DNA of 35,247 nucleotides from a virus. A program made the translations under genes and the position numbers. The stretch is from the IMG/VR virus record IMGVR_UViG_3300046006_003845, positions 1 through 35,247 of that record. One strand, given 5' to 3'. The notes beneath the pieces are model-generated. The model worked only from the letters and a program-made list of their open reading frames with translations. It had not been told where the DNA came from and did not search any database. Positions 18,386-25,823 of this stretch are shown here, piece after piece (positions within the stretch are counted from its first letter, which is position 1; each line of letters opens with the position of its first letter).

Positions 18386-18394
18386 ATAATTTTC

Positions 18395-18402
18395 TATATT
18401 TG
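18395..18402 (+). promoter_or_regulatory. Bacteroidetes -7 element, 4 bases from the ATG
   Basis: TATATTTG, CTCT, ATG (18407): the same spacing as the HAD gene, implying a leaderless or nearly leaderless transcript. Confidence 0.6.
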
Positions 18403-18406
18403 CTCT

Positions 18407-19246
18407 ATGGAACAAAATTTAGAATTACTTAAAGCCGTTTTGAGCGTGCCTACCGCAACGTATCACGAAGAAAGAATGGTTGAATTTTTGGTTAACTGGT
18501 TAACTGAAAATAATATTGAACACTACGTAGACCAATATAATAACGTCTACGCAACAAAACAAGAATCCAAAGAACTTCCTGAAGGTTTTTATTTCCCATG
18601 TGTAATTTCACATACGGATACGGTACACGGTCTTAATGATATTAATATCAGTGAAGAAATGTTACCAAACGCCCAAAAAGAAATTAAATTGTCGTACAAG
18701 GCGTATGATAATGATGGAGTACCAACAGGTATTGGCGGTGATGATAAATGTGGTGTGTTTGCATGTCTTTCATTATTGAAAGAATTACCATACGTTAAGG
18801 CGGCATTCTTTGTATCTGAAGAAACGGGATGTCATGGTTCCATGAAGGCTGATTCATCATTCTTTGAAAATGTTGGTTATGGAATTCAATTCGACGCACC
18901 TGAGAACTGGATGATTACAGAAAAATGTTTTGGTCAAGTTTTATTTGATAGAGAAACTGAATTCTTTGACGCTTGTGATGAAGTATTAACTGAAGGAATG
19001 GGAAATAGAATGAGATACATGGTTCACCCCTACACTGACGTATATGCGTTAAGAGGTAAGTTTGACTTCTCTTGTATTAACTTCTCAATTGGGTACTACC
19101 AATACCACACAAAGCATGAATACGTCGTTGTTGAAGACGTAATGAACGGTATCGAAATGGGTAAGAAAATGATTGATAAACTTGGTCATAAATTACACTA
19201 CAAAGAAATGGTTGAACATGGTTGGAAATCCAAGTGGGTTTTTTAA
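18407..19246 (+). CDS. M20-type zinc peptidase-like protein
   Basis: 279 residues. Metal and catalytic motifs in order: SHTDTVHG (His69, Asp71), GIGGDDKCGV (about 109-117), SEETGCHGS (Glu138-Glu139), and a C-terminal YHTKHEYVVVEDVMNGIEMG supplying the last His. This order fits M20 peptidases such as peptidase T and carboxypeptidase G2, but the protein is shorter because the dimerisation domain seems missing. It is cytoplasmic. In the phage it may degrade peptides released by Clp proteolysis, as suggested by the nearby clpC-like gene; that link is inference. Confidence 0.75.
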   Translation: MEQNLELLKAVLSVPTATYHEERMVEFLVNWLTENNIEHYVDQYNNVYATKQESKELPEGFYFPCVISHTDTVHGLNDINISEEMLPNAQKEIKLSYKAYDNDGVPTGIGGDDKCGVFACLSLLKELPYVKAAFFVSEETGCHGSMKADSSFFENVGYGIQFDAPENWMITEKCFGQVLFDRETEFFDACDEVLTEGMGNRMRYMVHPYTDVYALRGKFDFSCINFSIGYYQYHTKHEYVVVEDVMNGIEMGKKMIDKLGHKLHYKEMVEHGWKSKWVF

Positions 19247-19251
19247 TTATA

Positions 19252-19279
19252 AATCGGGTGAGAAATCATCCGATTTTTT
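19252..19279. terminator. Bidirectional terminator
   Basis: Nine-pair hairpin ATCGGGTGA-GAAA-TCATCCGAT with A/T flanks, between the convergent peptidase and zinc-ribbon genes. Confidence 0.85.
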
Positions 19280-19548
19280 TATTTCTTTTTTATTTTAACA
19301 CAGTTAGGGTATTTTTTACCAAACATGGTCTTCATACCTTTTTGGGTATAACCCTTCCAACATCTTTCAGTTAATTCACTTTCTTTATGTTCACCTTTTT
19401 TTACGGGTTCGTTATCATGACCACATTCATGACAGATATATAAGTCATCACCTCCATCGGCAATATCCCATGACCATCCACATTTGTCACAAATTATTTC
19501 TTTATCTGTAACGGTTTCTCTGATAACTTTTCTAATTAACTCTCTCAT
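19279..19548 (-). CDS. Zinc-ribbon protein with phage C-terminal motif
   Basis: ATG at 19548 gives 89 residues. The first 45 residues are nearly identical to the neighbouring metalloprotease: MRELIRKVIRETVTDKEIIC, DKCGWSWDI, DLYICHECGHDNEP, a four-Cys zinc ribbon. The tail ELTERCWKGYTQKGMKTMFG followed by KKYPNCVK is a motif I recall at the C-terminus of other phage proteins. The N-terminus up to VIRE resembles a capsid-targeting peptide. The ATG overlaps the upstream stop (TGATG), so the two are co-translated. Confidence 0.65.
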   Translation of the reverse strand: MRELIRKVIRETVTDKEIICDKCGWSWDIADGGDDLYICHECGHDNEPVKKGEHKESELTERCWKGYTQKGMKTMFGKKYPNCVKIKKK

Positions 19549-20312
19549 CAAATAAAGTTTTCTAATTTATCTAAATGTCTTTTAATCATCGGGTGGTCTT
19601 GAATATCGGTATATTCGCCACCTGATTTTTTTATTTGTTTAATACTATCTATAATCATTTTTAATTGGGATAAAACCATCTTGGAGGTTAACGGATAATT
19701 TTCAATATATCCTGATAAACCTAAATTTTCTTTTGCAGTATCAATAGGTAATCCAAGTTTGATTATAAGTTTGGCAATCATCTCTTTCCCAAATCTGTCA
19801 GCGTCCATTTCTAAATCCCAATATTGTTTTGCGATTTTTTCAAAATCTTCTAAATCATAATCTGTTAAAGGATTGTCTAATCCCATTCCATTTTTGTCCA
19901 TTTGTTCTTCATGTCTTATTTCGTGGAATACGGTGTAAATAAAATCACCAAGTGTTGTCATTGCGTTTGGAGAACAAATAATAATTTGGTCTTTGGTTCT
20001 TACACCATTAAAACCTGTTGAACAGGAATTAAGAAACTTAACTGTAAAGTTATGGTCTTGAATATAATTCACAACGAACTTCTCAATCACATCAACTTTA
20101 TCTTTTAAATCGTCAGGAAATTTTGTTTTAAATTTTTCCAATAATTTATTCAAATTTGATTGTGATTTGGGTTCATTATCATGACCACATTTATGACAGA
20201 TGTATAAGTCATCGCCGCCATCGACAATATCCCATGACCATCCACATTTGTCACAAATTATTTCTTTATCTGTGACAGTTTCAATGATAATTCTCCTGAT
20301 TAAATCTCTCAT
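19548..20312 (-). CDS. Zinc-ribbon metalloprotease (HExxH)
   Basis: ATG at 20312 gives 254 residues. An N-terminal peptide MRDLIRRIIIE|T is followed by a zinc ribbon (Cys20, 23, 39, 42), a helical linker, and a zincin-like domain with FHEIRHEEQ (HEIRH at 130-134) and a downstream LEMDADRFG in which Glu168 is the likely third zinc ligand. The ribbon is shared with the next gene by duplication. It is a probable protease of unknown target; if the leader is a capsid-targeting peptide, it would be delivered with the DNA. TATTTATA lies four bases before the ATG. Confidence 0.7.
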   Translation of the reverse strand: MRDLIRRIIIETVTDKEIICDKCGWSWDIVDGGDDLYICHKCGHDNEPKSQSNLNKLLEKFKTKFPDDLKDKVDVIEKFVVNYIQDHNFTVKFLNSCSTGFNGVRTKDQIIICSPNAMTTLGDFIYTVFHEIRHEEQMDKNGMGLDNPLTDYDLEDFEKIAKQYWDLEMDADRFGKEMIAKLIIKLGLPIDTAKENLGLSGYIENYPLTSKMVLSQLKMIIDSIKQIKKSGGEYTDIQDHPMIKRHLDKLENFI

Positions 20313-20316
20313 CAAG

Positions 20317-20324
20317 TATAAATA
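20317..20324 (-). promoter_or_regulatory. TATTTATA start-proximal element (minus)
   Basis: TATTTATA, CTTG, ATG (20312): 4-base spacing, directly after the clpC terminator. Confidence 0.5.
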
Positions 20325-20330
20325 TAAAAA

Positions 20331-20352
20331 AAGGGGGAATAAATTCCCCCTT
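20331..20352 (-). terminator. Terminator of the clpC-like gene
   Basis: AAGGGGGAAT/ATTCCCCCTT hairpin followed on the minus strand by a T run, seven bases past the clpC-like stop. Confidence 0.9.
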
Positions 20353-20358
20353 CCTTAA

Positions 20359-22374
20359 TTATCGTCCTTTCTTTTGGACCACAACATTTTCGTCCACGAC
20401 TTTGATGACATAAGTCTTACCCTCAATCATATTACCCGTTAGAACTTCTTCGGACAATAGGTCTTCAACCTTGTCCTGAATAGCTCTTTTTAATGGACGA
20501 GCTCCGTACAATTCATCGTACCCAATCTTAGCCAAGTATTCGACCAAAGATTCTTCGTAAGTGATTTTGTACTTCATGTCTACAAGACGAGTCATCAACC
20601 TCTTCAACTCGATGTCTGTAATCTTCTTAATGTCTTCTTGACCCAACGAGTTGAATACAATAGTATCATCAATACGATTAATGAACTCAGGTGAGAAGAA
20701 ATTTTTCATTTCCTTCATCAACATTTGTTTCTTAGCTTCTTCATTACTATATGAATTACTTGAGAAACCAATACCTGTTCCAAAGTCTTGTAGTTTTTTA
20801 ACCCCCAAGTTTGATGTCAAGATAATCAAGGTATTCTTGAAGTTAATCTTACGACCCAAACTGTCGGTTACGTGACCATCATCCAAAATTTGAAGTAGGA
20901 TGGTGAACACATCTTTGTGAGCCTTTTCAACCTCATCGAATAGGATTACAGAGTAAGGTTTGTTTTTAACTTTCTCAGTCAACAATCCACCTTCTTCATA
21001 ACCTACGTATCCTGGAGGGGCTCCAACCAATTTAGATACTGTGTGTTTCTCTTGGTATTCAGACATGTCGACACGAATGAGAGCATCTTCGGAGCCGAAC
21101 ATTTCTTTTGCCAATTGTTTCGCCAAATAGGTCTTACCAACACCTGTTGAACCCAAGAACACGAATGACCCGATTGGACGATTAGGGTCTTTGATACCCA
21201 AACGATTTCTTTTGATTGCCTTTGCAATCTTAACCACCGCATTGTTTTGACCGATAACTTTGTCAATCAAAGTTTTGTCCAAGTCCAACAAAGCTTTGGT
21301 GTCATCCACACTCATTTTACTTACAGGGATTTTTGTCATGTTTGATACAACATCATAAACATGTTCCAATAAGATGAGTTGTTTTTCTTTGGATAACTTT
21401 TCCTCAAACTTAATTTTTTCTTGGTCCAACTTTAACAACAACTTTTTCTCTTTGTCTCTAAGTTCTGCCGCTTGTTCGTAGTTTTGTTTTTTAACCACTT
21501 CCATTTTTTGAACTTTAATTTCTGCGGCCTTTTTCTTCAACTCCTCAATTGCTTCAGGAGTCTTTAACTCGGTCTGCATTCTCGCCCCAACCTCATCCAA
21601 GATGTCAAACGCTTTATCAGGGAACTCACGGTCCGTGATATAACGGTCTGCCAACTTAACACAAGTCTCGATTACCTCATCACTGTAATTCACCTTGTGG
21701 AAATCTTCGTATTTGTCACGAACATTCTTAAGGATTTGGATTGTTTCATCAACTGACGATGGTTCAACTACAACCTTTTGGAAACGACGTTCCAAGGCTC
21801 CATCTTTTTCAATGTTTTTACGGAACTCATCTAATGTAGTTGCTCCGATACATTGAACTTCCCCACGTGCCAATGCGGGTTTGAAGATGTTTGAACCATC
21901 CATCGAACCTGAAGAGTTTCCTGAACCTACCAAGGTGTGAATCTCGTCGATGAATACGATGATGTTTGGGTTCGCCTGAAGTTCTTCAATAATCACTTTC
22001 ATACGTTCCTCAAACTGACCACGGTATTTGGTACCAGCAACAACTGATGTAAGGTCAAGATTGACGATACGTTTGTCAATCAAATTACGAGGACAATCAC
22101 CGTTTACAATTTTAATTGCCAATCCTTCGACTAATGCTGTTTTACCACAACCAGGTTCTCCAAGGATAATCGGGTTATTTTTCTTTCTACGAGAAAGGAT
22201 TTGAGCAATCCTTAAAATTTCTCGGTCACGACCAATAACGGGGTCAAGTTTACCAGCTTCGGCTAGTTTAATCAAATCTCTACTGAAATTGTCTAACACG
22301 GGTGTGTTTGATTCTCCTGATGATTTAGTTTTTTTGTTCATCATTTTGTCGTCGTCGTCCATTAAATCGTTCAT
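20359..22374 (-). CDS. clpC: ClpC-like AAA+ protein unfoldase lacking the N-domain
   Basis: 671 residues with two AAA+ modules. D1: Walker A GEPGCGKT (72-79), Walker B VFIDEIH (140-146). A UVR-like segment in the middle (KQNYEQAAELRDKEKKLL, about 296-314) marks it as ClpC-type rather than ClpA. D2: Walker A GSTGVGKT (408-415), Walker B VILFDEVEKAH (476-486). The loop GTGIGFSS (IGF, 535-537) lies where ClpA and ClpC dock on ClpP; ClpB lacks this. Host ClpC has about 150 extra N-terminal residues for adaptors; here only about 25 acidic residues (MNDLMDDDDKMM) precede D1. It should unfold proteins in the cytoplasm and feed host ClpP. Divergent from the UVR gene across a twin-operator region. Confidence 0.9.
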   Translation of the reverse strand: MNDLMDDDDKMMNKKTKSSGESNTPVLDNFSRDLIKLAEAGKLDPVIGRDREILRIAQILSRRKKNNPIILGEPGCGKTALVEGLAIKIVNGDCPRNLIDKRIVNLDLTSVVAGTKYRGQFEERMKVIIEELQANPNIIVFIDEIHTLVGSGNSSGSMDGSNIFKPALARGEVQCIGATTLDEFRKNIEKDGALERRFQKVVVEPSSVDETIQILKNVRDKYEDFHKVNYSDEVIETCVKLADRYITDREFPDKAFDILDEVGARMQTELKTPEAIEELKKKAAEIKVQKMEVVKKQNYEQAAELRDKEKKLLLKLDQEKIKFEEKLSKEKQLILLEHVYDVVSNMTKIPVSKMSVDDTKALLDLDKTLIDKVIGQNNAVVKIAKAIKRNRLGIKDPNRPIGSFVFLGSTGVGKTYLAKQLAKEMFGSEDALIRVDMSEYQEKHTVSKLVGAPPGYVGYEEGGLLTEKVKNKPYSVILFDEVEKAHKDVFTILLQILDDGHVTDSLGRKINFKNTLIILTSNLGVKKLQDFGTGIGFSSNSYSNEEAKKQMLMKEMKNFFSPEFINRIDDTIVFNSLGQEDIKKITDIELKRLMTRLVDMKYKITYEESLVEYLAKIGYDELYGARPLKRAIQDKVEDLLSEEVLTGNMIEGKTYVIKVVDENVVVQKKGR

Positions 22375-22428
22375 GTTTTTAAATTGTTTTACAAATTAAC
22401 GTCAAATTTCATACATATCCAAATATTT

Positions 22429-22441
22429 TGACAAATTGTCA
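22429..22441. promoter_or_regulatory. Operator-like inverted repeat 1
   Basis: TGACAA-A-TTGTCA, a perfect palindrome followed by TG, in the divergent clpC-like/UVR intergenic region. Confidence 0.55.
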
Positions 22442-22458
22442 TGAAAATAATTATTATC

Positions 22459-22471
22459 TGACATTTTGTCA
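22459..22471. promoter_or_regulatory. Operator-like inverted repeat 2
   Basis: TGACA-TTT-TGTCA followed by TG, centred 30 bases from repeat 1 and therefore on roughly the same DNA face. Consensus TGACAWWTTGTCATG. Confidence 0.55.
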
Positions 22472-22496
22472 TGGACTAACTAATTTTTTTGTCCTA

Positions 22497-22504
22497 TATT
22501 TATC
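22497..22504 (+). promoter_or_regulatory. TATTTATC element
   Basis: Within TATATTTATC; followed at 22511 by a nine-codon mini-ORF (MKLDYNKDN) and then the UVR gene at 22564. Confidence 0.4.
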
Positions 22505-22563
22505 ATGGTATGAAACTTGACTACAACAAAGATAATTAATAAATTTAAATAAAACAAAAAAAT

Positions 22564-22971
22564 ATGTTCGGAAACAGAAGAAACAATTTTAACTTTGACG
22601 ACCTGATGGCTCGTTACGAAAAAATGATGAAGGAATTCAATAACCTTGATTGGAAAACAAATAGTTATGAATCTCCTGATGGAAATTACAAGTACACTAG
22701 TTATGTAAAAGTGTTCGACTTGTCAGATATTTTTGATGAAAATAAGTCAAAAGAAATGAGTAAATCGGAATACCTTAACATCAAACTTGAAAGAGCAATC
22801 GAAATGGAAGATTTCGAAGAAGCGGTTAAGTTAAGAGACCAAATTAAAAACTTGGAAACTAATCAAGAAGAAATTCAAAAACTTGAACTAGAGTTAAAAG
22901 AATCAATCAAAGAACAGAACTTTGAAAAGTCTATTGAGATTAGAGACCAATTAAGAAAATTAAGGTCTTAA
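22564..22971 (+). CDS. UVR-motif protein (McsA-like partner candidate)
   Basis: 135 residues. The C-terminal half has two UVR motifs: LERAIEMEDFEEAVKLRDQI (about 79-98) and LKESIKEQNFEKSIEIRDQL (about 114-133). Single UVR helices of this kind occur in UvrB, UvrC, ClpC and the ClpC adaptor McsA. There is no zinc-finger Cys as in McsA. The N-terminus is Asn-rich and charged (MFGNRRNNFNFDDLMARYEK). Because it lies divergently next to a ClpC-like gene that also has a UVR segment, an adaptor role is plausible. Confidence 0.75.
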   Translation: MFGNRRNNFNFDDLMARYEKMMKEFNNLDWKTNSYESPDGNYKYTSYVKVFDLSDIFDENKSKEMSKSEYLNIKLERAIEMEDFEEAVKLRDQIKNLETNQEEIQKLELELKESIKEQNFEKSIEIRDQLRKLRS

Positions 22972-22975
22972 CATA

Positions 22976-23004
22976 AAAACCCTCATCAAATGGTGGGGGT
23001 TTTA
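22976..23004 (+). terminator. Terminator
   Basis: AACCCTCATC-AAAT-GGTGGGGGTT (two G-T pairs) and a T run, directly followed by the next TATTTATA element. Confidence 0.8.
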
Positions 23005-23012
23005 TATTTATA
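23005..23012 (+). promoter_or_regulatory. TATTTATA start-proximal element
   Basis: TATTTATA, ATC, ATG (23016): 3-base spacing, right after a terminator, so it most likely restarts transcription. Confidence 0.55.
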
Positions 23013-23015
23013 ATC

Positions 23016-23348
23016 ATGAAACCATATGAAAAGTTCTTGGAAGACTCATTTACGTTAAGGGAAATACTTAACACGTATCTTGAATTGAGACAACATTTCC
23101 AAGAGTTGGGGTTTAGTGAGCCACAACTAGAAAAACCGCCATCTTATACTCCAACCATGATGAGATTATTTCATAAATTTGGTGATGCTAGAGACACTTT
23201 ACTTAATGATGTAAACTCTTATGGTTTTGATATGAGTTTTGATGAGCTAACCGCTTATCTAACACCATTACTAAAAAAGATAAACGAACTAACACCACTT
23301 AAAGAAAATGGCTATCATAAAAGAAGTAATCGATGGGACGAAGATTAA
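23016..23348 (+). CDS. Hypothetical 110-aa protein
   Basis: Predicted all-helical soluble protein (EKFLEDSFTLREILNTYLEL, MMRLFHKFGDARDTLLNDV, LTAYLTPLLKKINEL) with a basic then acidic tail ending SNRWDED. No recognised domain. Its 3' end overlaps the start of the KTSC gene by 41 bases, so the two are probably expressed together from the promoter element at 23005. Confidence 0.65.
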   Translation: MKPYEKFLEDSFTLREILNTYLELRQHFQELGFSEPQLEKPPSYTPTMMRLFHKFGDARDTLLNDVNSYGFDMSFDELTAYLTPLLKKINELTPLKENGYHKRSNRWDED

Positions 23349-23550
23349 AAACGAAATTAAATCTTCAAATATTAAATCTGCAGAATACGACACAGAGACA
23401 AAAGATTTGGTCGTAGAATTCAATAACGGGGCAAAATATAAGTACAACAACGTACCTCACCAAGTATATACAAAGTTCAGATTGGCGGAATCTCAAGGTA
23501 AATTTTTCACTACCGACATCGCAAAACAATATTCATATAAAAAAGTTTAA
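23308..23550 (+). CDS. KTSC-domain protein
   Basis: 80 residues. The pattern SSNIKSAEYDTETKDLVVEF followed by NNGAKYKYNNVPHQVYTKF, GKFFTTDIAKQYSYKKV matches the KTSC domain (about 60 residues, named for lysyl-tRNA-synthetase C-terminal association), common as a stand-alone protein in phages and bacteria. A role in RNA or protein binding is presumed. ATG overlaps the previous gene. Confidence 0.85.
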   Translation: MAIIKEVIDGTKIKNEIKSSNIKSAEYDTETKDLVVEFNNGAKYKYNNVPHQVYTKFRLAESQGKFFTTDIAKQYSYKKV

Positions 23551-23559
23551 TTAACGGAC

Positions 23560-23567
23560 TATTTATT
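23560..23567 (+). promoter_or_regulatory. TATTTATT start-proximal element
   Basis: TATTTATT, AAGG, ATG (23572): 4-base spacing. The AAGG is the nearest thing to a Shine-Dalgarno sequence in the region. Confidence 0.5.
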
Positions 23568-23571
23568 AAGG

Positions 23572-24315
23572 ATGAATAATTTTCAAAAAATCCTTAGTAG
23601 TTTTTCGGTTAAAGACACTTTAAATCCGAAAATTTGGGAAAATCCAAAAAATCCTGACAAGGCGGTTATGATACCAAAGGTCAGAAAGGCTCTTATGCTC
23701 ATCGCAGAAAAGTTTATTGATTATTTGGGTGATGAGGTTTTTGTTGAAGATATTCACCTTACGGGTTCATTAGCAAATTACAACTGGTCCGAGTTTTCAG
23801 ATTTTGATTTACACGTAATTGTTGATTTACAACAATACGAAAACCAATCGGAACTATATAAGGAACTATTTAATCTAAAAAAACAAGTGTTTAATGATAA
23901 ACATGATATTCGAATCTTCGGATATGATGTCGAACTTTATGCTCAAGACGCTGAAGAATCTCATTATAGCTCAGGTGTATATTCCATTATGAATAATGAA
24001 TGGATATCTGAACCAAAAAAATTCAAAAATAATGTCGACAAAGAAGTCTTAACAAAAAAAATTGAATGTTGGACAGAAAAGATTGATACCGCAATTGATG
24101 AAGGTAAAGATTTGGAAAAAATCAAAGAAAAATTAAAGGACTATAGAAAATCGGGATTGGAAAAAGATGGTGAATTGTCTTACGAAAATCTTGTTTTTAA
24201 ATTCTTAAGAAGGTCGGGTCATATTGAAAAGTTATTTGACACGGCAAACAAAGAAATAGACAAAGAACTATCAGTCGAAAGAACAATTCAAGAATATTCA
24301 AATAATTCACATTAA
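23572..24315 (+). CDS. Pol-beta-superfamily nucleotidyltransferase
   Basis: 247 residues. The catalytic signature LTGSLANYNWSEFSDFDLHV (about 64-83) has the Gly-Ser turn and the Asp-x-Asp metal ligands; a third acidic strand YDVELYAQD follows at about 121-129. The C-terminal part is helical and charged. It should transfer a nucleotide or nucleotidyl group to RNA, protein or a small molecule; the target is unknown. In a phage with many tRNAs, tRNA 3'-end repair is a tempting but unproved option; it lacks the usual CCA-enzyme motifs that I can recognise. Confidence 0.75.
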   Translation: MNNFQKILSSFSVKDTLNPKIWENPKNPDKAVMIPKVRKALMLIAEKFIDYLGDEVFVEDIHLTGSLANYNWSEFSDFDLHVIVDLQQYENQSELYKELFNLKKQVFNDKHDIRIFGYDVELYAQDAEESHYSSGVYSIMNNEWISEPKKFKNNVDKEVLTKKIECWTEKIDTAIDEGKDLEKIKEKLKDYRKSGLEKDGELSYENLVFKFLRRSGHIEKLFDTANKEIDKELSVERTIQEYSNNSH

Positions 24316-24320
24316 TCGTA

Positions 24321-24328
24321 TATTTATT
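24321..24328 (+). promoter_or_regulatory. TATTTATT element
   Basis: Within TATATTTATT, 12 bases before the ATG at 24341. Confidence 0.5.
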
Positions 24329-24340
24329 AAGAAAAATTAA

Positions 24341-25804
24341 ATGTCAATATTAATCACAGTACTTGAAGTAGGGGGAAATGTTGTTTTATCTGGAGGTGGA
24401 ACCGCGAATATTTCATCGTTAGGTGCTCCAAGTAGTACTGGTATCCCACCAGCCTTTTTAAATTTTGGTGAACCACGAGTAATTGTTGGTCCAGCAACAA
24501 CCGCAGATAGATATAATATAGGGTTTGCAGGACCTGCGTCTCCAAATTTAGGTAATATAGATGGAGTATATGCCCCAAGCTCAACAACAGGACCAAGTAT
24601 TTTTGGTATTTTGGGTTATGGTGGAATTGGTTCAAATTTATATCTTCCTGAGAATTATGTTTCAGGTGACCCTCTTTTAGGTACATCAACACTTAATGGG
24701 GAAAGTTTTTCGTCTTTACAGTTAAACCTTGGTACATATGTATGGACTTGGGGTTCAGGTGCAAATGAGGATTCATTAACAATACGAATTGGGGAACCGT
24801 TAGTAACACCAACTCCGACTGTAACATCAACTAATACACCAACAGTAACTAAAACTCCAACTAACACTGCAACACCAACTAATACCGCAAGTGGTGGAGG
24901 AGTAACTCCAACTAATACTGCGACCCCAACTAATACACCAACAGTAACTAAAACTCCAACTAACACTGCAACACCAACTAATACCACAACTAATACTGCA
25001 ACACCAACTAATACTAGTACTCAAACGCAAACACCAAGTAATACACCAACACCAAGTAATACACCTGGTGTATGTAAAACATATCAATTATATGGTGGAA
25101 CGGGTGACACAACATTTGTCGGTAAAGATTGTAATGGATTTACATTTACAGTTCAAGTTCAGGCTTTTCAAACACTTACGACATGTGCCACAGAAATAAT
25201 TATAATTCAAGGTAACGGGTCTTATGTTTCAATAGGTTCTTGTCCATTACCAACACCAACACCAACAGTAACACCAACTAATACTGCAACTAATACACCA
25301 ACACCATCAATAACGGCATCACAAACGCCGACACAAACAGGAACTGCGGCGGTTACGCCAACTCAAACACCAACACAAACTCAAACACCAACACAAACTC
25401 AAACAGGGACAGCATCGGTAACGTCAACACCTACACAAACTCAAACTCCTACACAAACAGGAACTCCAACAGGAACTCCAACTGTAACTCCAACTAATAC
25501 TACAACTCCAACTAATACTACAAGTAATACTCCAACACCAACCAAAACTCCAACACCAACCGTAACTAAAACTCCAACAGGAACTCCAGCTTCAACACCA
25601 ACACCAACACCTACGTATTGGTTTACAGGATTTTCAGCTGACCAACAATACGCATACACTATTGAAATCTTAGGTGGATTTAGTGGTGGAACAGCTCCTG
25701 AAGGAGCAATTGCACCTCACCCAATATTCTTAGATAATGAAGGAATACCAGTACAACAATTAAACGGAATCACATTAGGTGGTTTTAACGGACTAAATAA
25801 CTAA
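24341..25804 (+). CDS. Pro/Thr-repeat surface or fibre-like protein
   Basis: 487 residues. Modules: an N-terminal beta-rich domain (1-155, ending NLGTYVWTWGSGANEDSLTI followed by RIGE), a first Pro/Thr repeat (about 158-243, units TPTNTATPTNTPTVTKTPT), a globular Cys-bearing domain (about 245-302, CKTYQLYGGTGDTTFVGKDC to IGSCPLP), a second Pro/Thr/Gln repeat (303-427) and a C-terminal domain (428-487, YWFTGFSADQQYAYTIEILG and so on). Repeats of this kind act as extended, possibly glycosylated spacers. Its place at the head of the structural block suggests a virion protein such as a fibre or head decoration. No signal peptide. Confidence 0.7.
   Translation: MSILITVLEVGGNVVLSGGGTANISSLGAPSSTGIPPAFLNFGEPRVIVGPATTADRYNIGFAGPASPNLGNIDGVYAPSSTTGPSIFGILGYGGIGSNLYLPENYVSGDPLLGTSTLNGESFSSLQLNLGTYVWTWGSGANEDSLTIRIGEPLVTPTPTVTSTNTPTVTKTPTNTATPTNTASGGGVTPTNTATPTNTPTVTKTPTNTATPTNTTTNTATPTNTSTQTQTPSNTPTPSNTPGVCKTYQLYGGTGDTTFVGKDCNGFTFTVQVQAFQTLTTCATEIIIIQGNGSYVSIGSCPLPTPTPTVTPTNTATNTPTPSITASQTPTQTGTAAVTPTQTPTQTQTPTQTQTGTASVTSTPTQTQTPTQTGTPTGTPTVTPTNTTTPTNTTSNTPTPTKTPTPTVTKTPTGTPASTPTPTPTYWFTGFSADQQYAYTIEILGGFSGGTAPEGAIAPHPIFLDNEGIPVQQLNGITLGGFNGLNN
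24828..24985 (+). repeat. Direct repeats in the Pro/Thr region
   Basis: A 59-base unit (CAACTAATACACCAACAGTA...) occurs exactly at 24828-24886 and 24927-24985, 99 bases (33 codons) apart, keeping the frame. It permits in-frame expansion and contraction by recombination. Confidence 0.85.
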
Positions 25805-25823
25805 AAAATAAATAACAAATAAT

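Noticed and set aside
24655-25659. Antisense frames rich in VGVLVGV, and a possible CRISPR-like repeat array
   Set aside because: They are the reverse complement of the Pro/Thr codon repeats. The repeats have no constant spacer length or palindromic unit and keep the protein frame.
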